DNA from: Bisporella sp. PMI_857
Taxonomy: Eukaryota > Ascomycota > Leotiomycetes > Helotiales > Helotiaceae
Direction: 5' to 3'
DNA length: 64,000 nt
NCBI GenBank assembly: GCA_021307315.1
Contig: JAJSPD010000068.1
Coordinates: forward strand, 186,001-250,000
In this document: positions 22,683 to 35,763 of the stretch, in pieces
How positions within the stretch are numbered: the first letter of the stretch is position 1
How the letters are laid out: every line of letters starts with the position of its first letter
Program-made: the position numbers and the translations under genes
Notes under the pieces: generated by a model
Databases searched by the model: none
What the model was told of the DNA's origin: nothing
Seen by the model: the letters and a program-made list of their open reading frames with translations, nothing else

Positions 22683-25600
22683 TTTGAATTATCGAAGCCT
22701 GCGATGTGGAAAATGATTGAACGTGCCAGCGTCGTTCAAGACGCGGCCTCCGGGTGTGGTGTAGCGTCTCGCGATGCGACGACGAAAAAGGGTTGGAAGT
22801 GTATCAAATTGGATGCTGCATTTATGACTGTGACCGATGATCTTCCGCGGCCGCATTGATAAATTGATGCCAGCACTCGTTCACTGCCAATTGTTCCCAC
22901 GACGACGAGGGCGACGACGAGTGTAACGATTGTGGTTGAACTAGGACGTTCGAAGTTGAAGTTGGCAGGAAGGGATGGGGGACAATTATGCGAGGACAAC
23001 AGGGATAATTGGAGGTGCTGGGGGGAGGATGTGGTAAGGTATGGCACGGTACAGTATGGTATGGGTATGCTTCTCGAATGGACGGGGGGGGGGGGGGGGG
23101 GGGGGCTACAGGCTAATACTAATCAGGGTACGACCTTCCAATTGAACCCCTCCGCGATAGCTAGCTATACTGTAAGGTAGGGTAAAGATAGCGTACGGTG
23201 GGATTACGGATGCGGGATCTTCCTTTGGAAGAAGCAAGGCGTTTTTTTATTTATTTATTTGGGTCGCTGATAGTTTTTGATACGGTCTTGCATTTGGAGA
23301 GAGGGTGAGGGAATAGACGGCCAGCATGCAGCTAATAATAATCAATGCAGACAGACAGATACCAGGTTTCTGAGGGGGAGAAAACTTAATTCCTCCCCCA
23401 GCCTTTGAGGCAAGCCATATAGCCTGTGTTTGAGAAGGGATGTCGACCAGCGATTGTAGTCAAGTGGTTTATTGACAAGATCTCGCCATCGTCATCATGA
23501 GAAGCAAGGAGGGCCAGAGGGGGGGGGAAAGTTGGAAGAGAGAGAGACAATAATAGTTGGTGGGGGGAGCTAGTAGATACAGGCACGGATACTGTACCCG
23601 TACTCTACAGGTACCATACAGGTTAGTGAGGTGACGAAAGATGGATGACTTGTGTGGTTGGACAGATTTGATGCATCAGAGAAAAAAAAAACATTATTTG
23701 ATTCGCCTGAAGCTGATGCAGATGGGTATTTCTTGGTGTCTAACCCTGTAGGACTACTGTACACACGCTCCTTGCTCAGCCACGCGTTGATGATGTTTCC
23801 AGACCCCGATTGTACTCTCTCCACTGGACTGAATCTAGATTCAGGGCAGCTAGTGGCGATGATGGCTGATTAACCGTTGGGAACGAACATCTCGAACCCT
23901 CGTATCTGTTTTTTGTTTTTGTTTGTTTTTTGCCGGTCACTGGTTTTAATATACTATACAAAGTAGAGTCAAATTGGGGGCTTATCTTCCATCTTTGATA
24001 AATTACACTGTGCAGGATTAACCAGAAAGTCTGATCAGAGAGTTGCCAGCCTCACCCTGGAATCCTAATCTCGTTTAGGGCTCTTTGGCACATCTCATGT
24101 CACATCGTCGGAAGATCTCGCCTATTCCCACGTTTGCTTTACTGCTGTGTCATCTTCGATATGAAGAAACATTTTCCGAGTCCGAAATAACTTGAGATGA
24201 TTTGTTTCTACGCGGGATACATCACTTAACTCTTCAACACAACTGTATGGGCATGGAGTTGCTTGTAGTCTTCAAAACTGTTTCGGCACAGCGCCATTGC
24301 GACTCTTTCAATTGGCCACAGGATACTGGGCAATGTTTCTTCTTCCCCCCCCGCATTTTCCATTGAACAATGACACAATGTCCATTCTTGAATGCAAATC
24401 ATGATTCAATTTTCTATAACCGGAAATCATTACGGGACAGTCCGATGTCTCATCCTCCCTCTTACCCAAGGCCAGCGCGTGAGACCCTCTTGCCCCTGAC
24501 TGGCTTTCGTCAGTGTTGATTTGGATCACTGAGGTCCAACAGAAGCAACCCCTTGAGTAGAACCTTAGGCAAGGCTCTCATGGCTCTTCTCTAGCATTTT
24601 GCTTGTCGTCTAGACTTAGGCTGGGCATATCGGTATTCATTTTGTGATATTTCAACTCGTACATCCCTCTATCCGCTCAGGTACTCTCCCTCATAATTCG
24701 AAGCCTAGCCTCTCCGCTCCGCTCCTCTTCACATCGTCCTCTGCTAGCCATCTAGAAGCATTACAAGTTGCAGGATGTTGATGGCCTGTTTCTCCAGCAT
24801 GATGGGCGCACTTGCCATGGCGATTCGCCTTGGTCAGGCTGGGTCTATTTGATTCGTTCCTGCGAGCGCCAATGTTAACTCCTGGGGCTGTTTGGCGGTG
24901 ATGCCGCCTGCGTCATTGAACTACTCTGCCAGAACAGATGAAGCGCTAAACTAGAGAAGATGGATGGATATGAAGAATATTTCGTTGAGTGCGCAAAAGA
25001 TGAAGAGAACCGTCTAACAAATCAGCATCAATAACCTATCCTTGCCAAAGAAAATTGATAGTAAGCAGAATGGGGATATATCCTTGATTCTATCAGATGG
25101 CCAGTTTTCCTTACCAAGGCTGTACAGCTCGCCTGTGATGTTTAGCCAGAGAAGGTATAAATTCTCCTGTGAGCATTCTCCCAGGGTGACTACGCGTACT
25201 GGGGTTGAGCCGGGCATTATATCGATGCTTGATATTTCTCTTATTGAAAGCTGCCTAATATGAATAGAAATAGCTATAAATGGGATTCTCTCCAGGAAAA
25301 AAGTTGTATTACTATGAATCAAGAGGCTTTGCATGCAGGTTGGCTTCCAACAAACGACTTGACATAAGTCGTAAATCTTCAAGTATGGCAGTGTTGATTG
25401 GATATCCTCAACTTCGAAGGATGGCTAATATCTGCTAATGCTGGCTTTGAACTACATTTGCAGGACTTGCACAAAATTGGACTGCTGGCCTACGAGGATA
25501 AGATATAGACCAGTACGAAAGGTTCTACTAGAGGATCCGAGGCACGGCCATGTGTGGAATGCGCCTATACCCACACTCATGGGACAGGATCGACTAGAGC

Positions 25601-25866
25601 ACTTTTCACTCTGAATAAAAGAATAAGCATTCATGTATGTCGGGCAATGTAAGAGTCTACAAATATTAAGTAGCACAATTCCTTCGTTCCCGAAGGAAAA
25701 GACTGACCCAAGTATATCCGGTGGTGGCGTGGGAGTCTTCGGCGATAAAAGATAGGAAATAAGGATAACGGCGATGTCAGCATCCTTCAAAGGCCATCAT
25801 CACTCAGTTCCTTTTTTTCTCAGTTGCGGTATGGATTAGCATCAACACTCCGAATCCATTGAAGAT
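22683..25866. other. 3.2-kb spacer with homopolymer tracts, no supported gene
   Basis: It lies between the divergent palI and UbiB-type genes and so should contain both promoters. Short open frames only; none shows a known motif. It includes G/C homopolymers near 23084 and 23520 and several A/T runs. A minus-strand frame at 25014-25382 has a faint lectin-like look that I did not accept. Confidence 0.4.
23084..23105 (+). repeat. 22-base poly-G run (poly-C on the palI strand)
   Basis: Uninterrupted G22 about 400 bases upstream of the palI start codon. It can fold as a G-quadruplex and will vary in length by slippage. Confidence 0.9.
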
Positions 25867-28048
25867 ATGTCCTTGCCTGTTGCGGGACTGCTCTTGCGTA
25901 ATCTCAAGCCGCAATGTAGTTTTACGCCGAACCCTCTACCAAAGGTCACATCACGATCAGTTCAACGACTCTCGAGCCGCTCCATTCATACCTCACTTCG
26001 CTCAAGGCCATCTACAGTCTCTACATCATTTGCAAAATATGGAGGTCCCAAAATCGTCCGCCGGGCGATACAGAACCAGCGATACCAAGCCTTCACCCCT
26101 CCGTCGCCAGAATCCCTAGGCAAAGCCAAACCAGCGAGATTATACCCGCGAACAATCAAATGGGGCCGAAGGCTCCTGTACATATCTGCATTTAGCGGGG
26201 CGTTTTACCTTGTTGATACACAGTTCTATTCTTCCTCGATAACGAGGTCTTTGCGGACATTTTGGACCGGAATCGTGATTGCAATAGACTACAAGCTCAA
26301 CTTCCGACCGCACCCTCTCCTTGGTGGTGGTATCGACGACCTGCACAGAAGAAGCGCTACTCGGATATTCGACCTTCTACATCACAATGGAGGGCTATAT
26401 CTAAAGATTGGGCAGGCGATAGCTATGCAAAGTGCTGTCTTGCCGCCTGAGTTCCAGAAGATGTTCTCGAGGATGTTTGATGATGCACCGCAAAATACAT
26501 GGAGTGATGTCGAGAAGGTCATAAGAGAGGATTTTGGTGGGCGCAGCCCCGGGGAAGTCTTTGGCATTAGCTTCAATGGGGATCCTTCGAAAGGTGTCAT
26601 GGAAAAGAAGGCCAGGGCTTCTGCTTCCGTTGCGCAGGTCCACTGGGCTCGTTTGACGGATGGAAGAGAAGTTGCTGTAAAGGTTCAGAAACGCGAAATT
26701 GCATCCCAGGTAGGCTGGGATCTCTGGGCATTTAAGTGAGTCTGCCTGGAAGAAGGGTTATGCAATCCTACTAACATCTTATCTTTGCTAGGACTGTGAT
26801 GAGGGTGCACACTTGGTGGTTTGATCTACCACTCTATAGCCTCGTTCCATACATATCCGAGCGTCTCATGTTAGAGACTGACTTTGTAAATGAAGCCAAT
26901 AACTCGGATACTATGGAGAGACTTGTGGCCAGTGAGCCTCGTCTTCGTGGCCGAGTTTATATTCCCAAAGTTTATAGAGATCTTTCCTCGAAACGCATTA
27001 TGACTACGGAGTGGATTGAAGGCGTTCGTCTCACCGACAAGGAGGCCCTGACTGCACCATGGCGTGGCGGTAGAGGTAAAGCATCACCAGGCGCAAACGG
27101 GACACCTCTTCCTCCGCCAAAGCGCCTTTCACTAGGCGGTGAAGGTCTGCTCAAGCCTGAACGGAACGAATGGCGTGGCCCTAATGGCAGAGGCGGACTT
27201 GGACTCTCGCTGAAATCAATCATGACGACAATGGTAGACTTATTCTCGGCACAAATGTTCCTGTGGGGCGTAGTCCATTGCGAGTAAGATCGTCTATATC
27301 ATACTTATCCATGACACCAATGCTAACTTTAGACCTCGACAGCCCTCACCCTGGTAATATATTCATCCGACGCAAAACCAACGGAGAGCCAGAGCTCGTC
27401 CTCATCGACCACGGCCTCTACATCAACATGACGCCGAAATTCCGCCTCCAGTACTGCCAGTTCTGGAAAGCAATCATGACCTTCGACAACAAAACCCTAG
27501 GCGAAATCACCAGCGCCTGGGGCGTCAAAGCACCCGACCTCTTCGCCAGCGCCACGCTCATGCGGCCCTACGAGGGCGGAGATAATAGCACCAAGGAACG
27601 TATCACCGGTGAGCTCAAGGGCAAAACCCCCGCGGAGCGGCATTACGAGGTGCAGGAGCGCATGCGCCAGGGCGTTCGGGAGATTCTATCCGAAGAAGAA
27701 AACTTCCCTCGGGAGCTCCTATTCATCGGACGCAATATGCGGATCGTGCAAGGCAACAACCAGTTCCTGGGCAGTCCTGTCAACCGCATCAAGATGACTG
27801 GGACCTGGGCAAGTCGTAGCCTGGTAGACGCCCGCGATCTGTCGTTTGGCGAGCGCTTCGTGAATGGCTGGCGACATCTTTTATTCAAATTCGTTATGTT
27901 CAGCACAGATGTCGTCTTCTACACAAGCAAGATCCGTCAGTGGTTCGGGCTTGGAGATGGCATGGAGGATGATATCGAGAAGCAGATGCGTTATATCGCG
28001 AAAGATCAGTGGGGCATGGATCTGCAGCATTCGGTGTTTGAGGGATAG
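25867..28048 (+). CDS. ABC1/UbiB atypical kinase-like protein, Mcp2/Cqd2 (ADCK1/5) type
   Basis: Three exons, 25867-26735, 26792-27283 and 27343-28048, add up in frame to 688 residues. The second acceptor is CTCGACAG; using it restores VHCDPHPGNIF, the metal-binding/catalytic loop. The N-terminus is Arg/Ser-rich without acids, as in a mitochondrial presequence, followed by a membrane helix (about 103-118). Family hallmarks: the KxGQ motif (LKIGQ, 179-183), the Ala-rich loop ASASVAQVH (251-259) in place of a Gly-rich loop, VAVK with Lys272, the invariant HCDPHPGN, and LVLIDHGLY as the DFG equivalent (IDHG). Yeast relatives in the inner membrane affect coenzyme Q distribution and lipid homeostasis. 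A Gly/Pro-rich insert lies before the catalytic loop. Assignment to Mcp2/Cqd2 rather than Cqd1 is my judgement. Confidence 0.88.
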
Positions 28049-29953
28049 ATAGCGCGGGAAAATGTATATAGGTTGGCATAGACACCGCTCCGTGTACATC
28101 ATGGCATATTAGACATAGAGAGGTAATGATATCCACTTCGTTTATAGCTAGCATGTAGCACGTCGACTTCTAGGATAGCGGACCTTTTCAGTAAATATCA
28201 AATATAATCAATCGGTTAGATCCAGGTATGTAATTGATTCATCGACATGATAGTCCCAAGCATTATCCCCTATAGCCTTTGAGCACGCCATAGTCACCTA
28301 GGATAGTGTGTTCGTCCAGCTGTCGAGCGGAGAGCGCCATTTCAGGAGCGACAGGCAGCTCGTCCTGCGACCCGACGACCGAAGGGCGTTGTATACATCA
28401 CGTATGCGGATCTTTGATGCCGCGTCCGCGGTTCGAGGTTCTTGGGGTAATTTCTAGCTGTAATCAACTCTCGAGCGCGTTCCATAAAAGTCCATCTACC
28501 CGGATCGATCCCGTCGTTGATAAGGAAACAGGCTCTTAACGGTGCTGATTGCTGTTTTTAGGGAAGCAGAGGTAGAAGGATCTTGAAATTGGGGGGTTGC
28601 GTAGTAACACCGCCGTGACTTCATGACATTGTGCTGCAGGAATTTTTACGCATTATTTGTTGCGGCTCATGGCTCTGCCGTAATCTCTCTTGGAAACCCA
28701 AGTAACGAGTTTGTTGTGGTTGACTCTAGTGCTTGTCTCGAAGCACGTATGGCCTTTGCGGTCTCTGGCTGCTCTCGACCATATCGGTGTCCTCGTCCTC
28801 ATCTAAGAGTCAAAAAGGGTTGTTTAAGTCTCAAAATAAACGTTTTATAACAGCAGTTCTAATATTTATCTAGGGAATCAACTGTTCCACAGGTAATTCA
28901 TCTTTATAAATTCCTTTGTGCTCTGTACATGTCTGAACCTGAATGTCTTCCTTATTATGATTGTCACGTCATGCTTTGTATGTCAACGGATACGGGGCAA
29001 AGGTGGCATACTACGAGAATCTGTATCTAAAGAAAAGAAATCTCTAAGGAAGAAAGCAGTTCAATATGTGTAGAAGACCTGGGATACTAAGGCCTGATAG
29101 TGCCTGCTCGCGATAGTCACGTGTCTACCATGACATCCAGAAGTTTGTGGTCTGTGGAGAGAGTATGTAAACCAGCCCTGATGTAATCGGGTGTCTCGAG
29201 TGTTACTGCTGATAGTTGGAGCGTTGCAATTGCTGGAGCTGTGAAGAACATGTAGTTTAAGGACCTGCGTTTAGATGGGCATTTTGATAATAACCGCCGC
29301 AACGAATTGTAAAGTAGTACAATAGCATAGAACCTTAATGACTGATACCTTGGATAGGCGCGGGTACTGTGGGCTAAAGCATGTTACAAAACAAATTAAA
29401 ACACAATGAGCTCGCAGAGGTGATTAGTGCTCTGTTGCCCGTCTCAAATGCGTCATCCCATCTCTTTTCTCCCAAGTTCTACACCCCATTGTGCCCATCT
29501 TTGAACATTCAATATACCACATTACAACGCATAAAAGACGTTTATGTATTAACAATTAATGAATATAGCTTTATATAATTGTTTATACATACTTCGTTAT
29601 ACCACGCTCTGAAGCTTACAATGACAGCCTGCCGCGGACCGCAAAGCGCTGTAATTACTGCATATTGTAGATTATAAAACCTGCAATTATAATGTATCAG
29701 AAGCAGTAAAGCTAGGCTCCGATCTTGTCGGCCTGAACTTTAACTTGAAATTCCACATCTGGGCTAAAATGTTGGATATAACAGAACTTCCATTGTGTTT
29801 TCTTGCGGAAAGCTATATATACATCTCCTGAGTGAAGACAAAAACCAAATCAATCCCAAAATTCAAACCAGAACGCCCAACCTTTTTTGAACCACTTTTT
29901 TATCAAGCTACTAACACGACTGGGACTCGTAACTTCTCATTGCAACAGAAATC
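28049..29953. other. Intergenic 1.9 kb, no supported gene
   Basis: Only open frames under 80 codons without motifs. The part from 29,380 to 29,720 is AT-rich. The last 300 bases are the 3' side of the secreted-protein gene. Confidence 0.4.
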
Positions 29954-30334
29954 TCAATCGTAAAGATCATCCATCTCTGATCGCTTGGGCTTTTTACCAT
30001 CCTTCTTCTTGCCGCTAGTAGCGGCTGTTACCACATTCTTGAGTTTTTGCCAGTTGCTGCTGCCTTCCCCATTACGCGAGGATGGTGCAATATTCCATGC
30101 TCCTGGATATGCGTTGCCCCCCTGGGGCATGTTGCCGTGAACACCTGTGTAGCCATCTGCGAGTGATTCGGTGCTGGGTGTCTTGGGAAGTGGCTTGTCG
30201 CTGGGGATGGGAGCGCGGGCTGCAAGGGCTTGAACTGGTTCTGCGTCGAGAGAATATGATGTAGCTGTGGGTAATGCGAGAATCGCTGGTGTGAAGGAGA
30301 GGATAGCGACAATGATGAAATTTGTGAACTGCAT
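29954..30334 (-). CDS. Small secreted protein without cysteines
   Basis: 126 residues, no intron. MQFTNFIIVAILSFTPAILA is a clear signal peptide with cleavage near residue 20. The mature part is Pro/Ser/Gly-rich without cysteines, has AARAPIPS shortly after the signal (a possible propeptide end), and ends in a Lys-rich stretch (SGKKKDGKKPKR) and an acidic MDDLYD tail. It could be a repeat-free hydrophilic secreted protein or a precursor processed at basic sites. The upstream region runs into decayed repeats. No known family. A second open frame (30028-30312) on the same strand is a shadow. Confidence 0.55.
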   Translation of the reverse strand: MQFTNFIIVAILSFTPAILALPTATSYSLDAEPVQALAARAPIPSDKPLPKTPSTESLADGYTGVHGNMPQGGNAYPGAWNIAPSSRNGEGSSNWQKLKNVVTAATSGKKKDGKKPKRSEMDDLYD

Positions 30335-31464
30335 TTTGAAAAGTGGATTTGTTAAGTTTTGAAATATGAGTGTTGTTAGAAAGCGAGGAGCGAGTAGGAG
30401 TTAAGGGTTGTTTATATTTCTTTGATTGCTAAAGATGTTGATGTTTTTGCTTTAGAAAGTAGAAGAATTGACTCTGTTTATATAGACATTCAGACCACGG
30501 CTGAAATACACTTAAAGGCTGTGATTCCCACATTGTTTCAAGAAGAATCTTGAGCGGTCGGGTAAGTTCAATCCTGCTAGAGCGCAATTGCCGGAACTAT
30601 TGAAGATAGCCCCACCACAAATCCTTACATTGATCGTGCAGAGAATAATTTCAACACACATTTGATACTATTTTCAAGTATACCTATTCCAGAAACTGCT
30701 GAGATATCTGAGGATGCTTACACGATCCTACAATTATTCCTATTAGAGCAGTGGACGTGGCGCAATAAGATGTTCGGTTATTAAGTTCTGATTATTAATG
30801 CTACGCGATGCTTCCACCAGTGGGTGTCAGGATTGATGGCGTTTTTGCGCAAGGCAGCAAAATTACACTAAATCATGCCGTTTTTGAGTCTAAATAACAC
30901 AACGACTACTAATATGGACGGCCTTAAATTTGAGATTTAGACCGACTAATAGTAATTTACTAATTTACTTATGTAATAACCTAAATTAGATCATAATTGT
31001 TATATGCCGCTTAATTTTATACAAAATAGAATTAAATAGTAAAATATGTCTAATCAGAAGTTCTACGTAAAATCTAAATAATACTAAACTCAAATTTCAA
31101 AGAATTTTATAAAAGTTCTATGATTTTCTATTGTTGAAAATGAATTGTTTTCTAGTGCCAAGTCCAGGTAGCCGTCATCAATCCTGGCGATCCGTATTCA
31201 GGTCAAGGGTCGCTGACTTTGCCAAGCACAATCACCAGCCTCCACCTCCTAAGCCTGTGTATAGCCACAGAATAAGCTTATTTGGAGACTGCTTGACTTT
31301 CAAGGCCCCGCTTAAGCATATTTGACTCAGCTCTGGTACATAGAACAAGTGGGCTCTATGTAAAGACCATGTGTGTGACGTGATCACAATCGCATGAAAA
31401 CAGCTTTGTTCATTTTAGATTTGTCTATATAAACTTCGTTCAGTTCCCAGTAGATGAGTCAAGG

Positions 31465-31610
31465 TGTTAAGGACCACAGGCGTCACGTGACCTATCATGT
31501 GATTTATGTACGGAATAGGTTTAGTCCCAGCTTACAATGTGTATATAACACTTGTTCGTTTCTCTTTTAGATAAACCAAGGTTTCTCACTTCAATTCAAG
31601 GGTTCTCACA
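31465..31610 (+). mobile_element. Possible solo LTR or LTR fragment
   Basis: The block starts TGTTAAGGACC and ends TCTCACA, contains a TATA-like GTGTATATAACAC near the middle and no coding. CAAGG lies directly left and also near the right end, but not at the TG/CA boundaries. This is weak evidence; a promoter-like unique sequence is the alternative. Confidence 0.25.
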
Positions 31611-32338
31611 TAAATACTCTATGGTGAGTGGCGTGCTCTGCTTCTAGCCTTGGAGACCTCTGGCTCGCCAGGCCCCGACAAAGGCATTCTAATCAGCCAA
31701 ATCAAATGACCATCAGCTTACCAAATTCATCAGGCGTGCGAGACTATTTCACGGAATGAGGGCATGCTCAACATTGCCTCAGCGTAGCTCACCCTCGGTT
31801 CAGGCTAAAGCGGCCGCACTCACCTGCTGACTAAATGGAACCAGCGTCAGAAAAAATTGATCCTGAGCCCAACGGTATCGAGCATCATGCTGCTTTCACT
31901 TACTCAGCTCGGTTTTTCAAACTGGGCGCCAATTGTCCCATGCTTGATGTACTCCTTTTCATACTGCGCATTTCTTGGTCGACCCTGTGGGCTATCTCTA
32001 GAGCGATACGGCTCTGCATAATAGTCACATGCTGTGCTCACTTTGTACTGGGTTCCTATGTGGACACATCTTTAACACTTGTAGCATTGCTGTAGCCGGC
32101 ACTACCTGTCATATATTTGCGTTGAAATGCCTCGCCACGCCAAATAAGGCCTTCATCGATAACATTTTTACGCCTTTTGGGCTAGTGAACTTGGCAATGA
32201 TGGTCGAGGCTAACTTTGTAGGCGCAGCTCTTGATAGCTATCCAATATACTTAATAACCGCATTTGGTATAAAAAGTCTATTGCCATGCAGCACCGCTTT
32301 GGTCTAGCCAAAATTATCCATGTCCATTGAGCTTGTCC

Positions 32339-32575
32339 TTATTTCGTTTGCAAGAATGCTACATGGTATGAGTCGAATGGCCGTGACTCTTCCCACCCGG
32401 TTACCCAGCCACTTGCAAATTGATAAAATGCCTCCGCTTCGTCTTTACTTGCCACCTTAATGCTAAGGTCTCCGCTGCAAAGTTGGGTAGCTGATGCTAT
32501 ATGAATCCACTCGATGTGTTTATTTCTACTATGTTCGATCGCACGATCTAGGTGATGTAAGTTACTAGGATGCAT
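32339..32575 (-). pseudogene. Fragment resembling LINE ORF1 (Tad-like)
   Basis: A 78-codon open frame contains IASATQLCSGDLSIKVASKDEAEAF, similar in layout to the (V)xxxxxLxSGDLxIxTxxxxEA region of fungal non-LTR retrotransposon ORF1 proteins. No zinc knuckles or reverse transcriptase follow. The fragment is too short for certainty. Confidence 0.3.
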
Positions 32576-33164
32576 TTTGAACTGCCCGTAGAGGCTCTTT
32601 CCCTTGATGAGAGTGGCTTACACTTTCCTTATTTGCACTGCCTATTGGATATGTCGATATTTTAGTTAATAAATGTCGAACCCCTTACTTGAAACAAAAA
32701 TCCTGGGAATATCTGGGAAGATATGCTTGAAGAGTTGGCAGCCCCATCCAACGGCCGAACTGGTCGCGCTCTTACGCAGAAATTGAATATTTTTGGGTAT
32801 TCAGAAAGGCGCCACCCGGCGCTTTCCCTACTAATGCTTAGATCGAAAGCTCGGCTTACAGGTACTATGGATAGGTATTTGGTGTATAGCATAATTAACC
32901 ATGGTGAGTCGGTTGCAGCAGGAAACTTTAGTCAAATGAGTATTGAACTAGGCACCAGATGACCGTCTCAGTAAAATTTCTCGGGGGGCTTGAACAAAAG
33001 CCAAGATATACATAGTTTTTTACTACGCCAAAGGATCAATTCCATATATATCCGAGAACTCCACTGGTAACATCCTCTTGTCTTTGTTAAGCCGTTATCC
33101 GGACAAGAAGACAAACTGCAAGAAAAGTCAATGTAGTGGTGCAATTACTAGTATGGTTTCTGGG

Positions 33165-33206
33165 ATACACAAACTTAGATACACAAACTTAGATACACAA
33201 ACTTAT
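33165..33206 (+). repeat. Short tandem repeat, three 14-base units
   Basis: ATACACAAACTTAG repeated three times head to tail just beyond the 3' end of the Ost-alpha gene. Confidence 0.7.
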
Positions 33207-33235
33207 AAACCACCGGACCATTATCAGCTATATCT

Positions 33236-34901
33236 TCACCGCCGGACTTGTAATTCGTGTGGAGTCTGTTCGATTGCGGCTAAGGCCTCTGACAAACTGC
33301 TTAATTTCGAGCGTCCTGTACGGCCCATATCATTGTAGTGTTCATTCTGCATCTGGCCAAGCCCCTGAGCCGTCTTGTTTCTCCGCCGCTGTACAAAGAG
33401 CCAGTAGAAGGCCCTCGCGACGCTCTGAAGGAGGTCGATGAAATTTAATGCATCTACAAATGCACGCCACCCTAAAAACCCGCCGTAATCGATCAACACG
33501 CTTGGTTGAGAGGGCTCGATAATTCCATTGGGTCTTTGAAGCTCGTAGGACAAATCTCTATGTGCATTAATCTCCGAGGACGGGTTTATGGGTTGCCACT
33601 CTTCATGCGGGCTTCGGCTTGCGGCGCGCTTATTGTCAGAGTTCGGGACTCGGTATAGGTCCCAAGGATAGGCCCAGAGATGCAACACAGAGATCACTGC
33701 CATCTCCATACACAAAAGCGCATTTGGTACACCAACAGCCCACGAGGGGTATGAGAACTTTGCTGACGGCTTGATCGCACCGCCCTCTTTCGTAAGCATG
33801 TTGAAAATAAACTGGGAAAATTAGTTGATTGCCCGGTAAGTGCGTGGCATTGTCTTACTGATTGAACATAGAACAGAAAGATTACTAATTTGATGGCCAC
33901 AAATTTCAGAAGTGGCCTATGTGGCGCCAGTTCGAGCTTTGTTTGTTTATAGAATTGGAGAAGGGAGAGCATGGCTGTGACCAATGATAAGATCTCAATA
34001 ACCATAATCTAGTTCCAATATGCCTTCGTTAGATGCCTTCTGCCCTCTCGATTTGAAATTTCTAGTGACATACCCAGATCTTTGCATGGCTGGCGTTATT
34101 TGACTCCTCGCAGTACACGCCGGCGGCCTCGGTGATGCATTTTATGAGAGCCCCCAAAGCCTTTATAACGCAGAACTGGAAGACACCGACCCAAATTATC
34201 TGGTATCAGCCAAATTAGTGATCATCCTGATCCCGAAGACTACAGTAACCGGGGTGTAGGCATCCGTAGCCAGTATTGATAACCAGGGCTTACATTAAAC
34301 CACTTCTGGCCATCTTCGGTTCGACCCTTTTTATTCCGCCCTATGTAAACCACAAAGAAGCGGATAGGGTGTATCCATGGCTTCGGTTCGACTAAGATGA
34401 AGGCGCGCTGAAGTGACTCCAGGTCAAAATGCAAGTACCGGCAGAGAAGTAAGAAGAACGCTGCGATAACGAGAGATTCGTAGAACTCGTATACGCTGGC
34501 GATGTATACATTCTTTTTGTAGAACTGGATGGACAGTGTGCAGGCGATTGTGTAGACAGGAACCATCAAAAGTATCCGAATGATTCTATACGGCATGCGT
34601 TAGCGGCTAGTGTTATGAGGGGTGTCTTGTGGAGAAAACATAACTGTTTCTGCGCCTTCGGCTGACTATAAGATGTCGCATGGCGAAACATTAAATAGAC
34701 AGATAATGAGCACGCTATTATGCTGAAGATAACGGCGAGGCAGAGCAATAGACCGTGAACGCGCAAGTTATCAGTGATATGTTCTTCATTTACTGTCCAA
34801 TGAAAGTCAGAGACTGCGCTAAAGCGGACAAGGTCGGTGAGGGGACGCGCATACTTGGCACATTTAAGGGATGTTCTTTGCACTTGGCCATTATGGTTCA
34901 A
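33236..34901 (-). CDS. Organic solute transporter alpha/TMEM184 family membrane protein (DUF300)
   Basis: Five minus-strand exons, 34901-34645, 34585-34294, 34199-34074, 34008-33859 and 33811-33236, with GT-AG introns of 59, 94, 65 and 47 nt, sum exactly to 466 residues. The PF03619 core is visible: RHATSYSQPKAQ, the IIRILLMVPVY helix, YEFYESLVIAAFFLLLCRY, EAAGVYCEES, and QFYKQTKLELAPHRPLLKF followed by a hydrophobic helix. Seven membrane segments are expected. The C-terminal 130 residues are cytosolic, and WAVGVPNALLCMEM forms the last helix. Fungal members are vacuolar or plasma-membrane proteins of unclear substrate. Divergent from the P450 gene with about 860 bases between the start codons, which could allow co-regulation. 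Confidence 0.88.
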
Positions 34902-35763
34902 AACCGAGACGGCTAAATGACCGTTGTTGGTAGTCGTAATAGGTGAGTACTATTGCTTTGTATATTGTGGATTTCAGATTTTCCTGTTGGAGAGGCTGGC
35001 TCTAGTACCTTGCTTTCGCACTCGACTTACAGACGATATTCTAGAGAAGCCTTGAGTTGGGGCCACTCTCAAATCTTTATGTAAACTGAGGTGTTCAAAG
35101 CCACAATGGGTTGAACTCGCTCTTCTTGTCACCGGCTGTCCCAATTATACTTTCCTAGACTGGGATGCTGAGATGGCCTGAGTTAGAACTTTGAAGTTTT
35201 CTAAGTGTGCATAATTTTCACAGACGGGCGATTAAGTGTGCCGTGGAATTCAAAGTTCCGATGCGCCGGTAGTGAGAGTATAATATCTCCCATACCGAAC
35301 AAGGTCTGCCAATTATTAGTCTTTGGTGTGACGTCTGCGCCAGGATCGCATACGTGGAGTATGCATGCGCGAGTCAATTATACTTAGCTTGGTCAATGAG
35401 CCGTCAACAGCATGCGGGGTACATCTGTTAAGGAGACGATTTCACCAGCAGGAATCGTTTTTTGATTTTCTTATGAAGGTGATCGCCACCAGTCCGTGTC
35501 ATCAGTCCGCGACATTACCCATCTAAAACTCTATTTCTAGTTGCCGTTCCGAAGTTATGCAAAGCTTTGAACTTGATTACATGCCGGTACTATGAAGTGT
35601 GCAGAGAGCGACATTGTTATTCACTTTTGATAGGAAACTATTCCAAGTAGTGTCCATACTTAATAATATTTTTATCACCATCTCTGTCCGATATCTTCAT
35701 TCGTAGTCTGACTTACAACCCGCCTTATCTTACCAATCGCCAATTTCTCTAAGGTACATTGCC
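34902..35763. promoter_or_regulatory. Shared upstream region of divergent Ost-alpha and P450 genes
   Basis: 862 bases between two start codons pointing away from each other. I see no clear operator; the part near 35,640-35,700 is AT/CT-rich and precedes the P450 start. Confidence 0.45.

Larger units (their letters stand above)
30335..33235. other. AT-rich, repeat-derived region
   Basis: The part from 30,850 to 31,140 is strongly AT-rich and looks like decayed repeats. A TG...CA block (31465-31610) resembles a small LTR, and 32339-32575 on the minus strand resembles a LINE ORF1 fragment; both are listed separately. Three copies of a 14-base unit (ATACACAAACTTAG) lie at about 33165-33206. No intact gene seen. 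Confidence 0.4.

Noticed and set aside
25014..25382. 122-codon minus-strand frame with a faint fungal lectin-like stretch
   Set aside because: The resemblance is confined to a few residues and no repeat of the motif follows.
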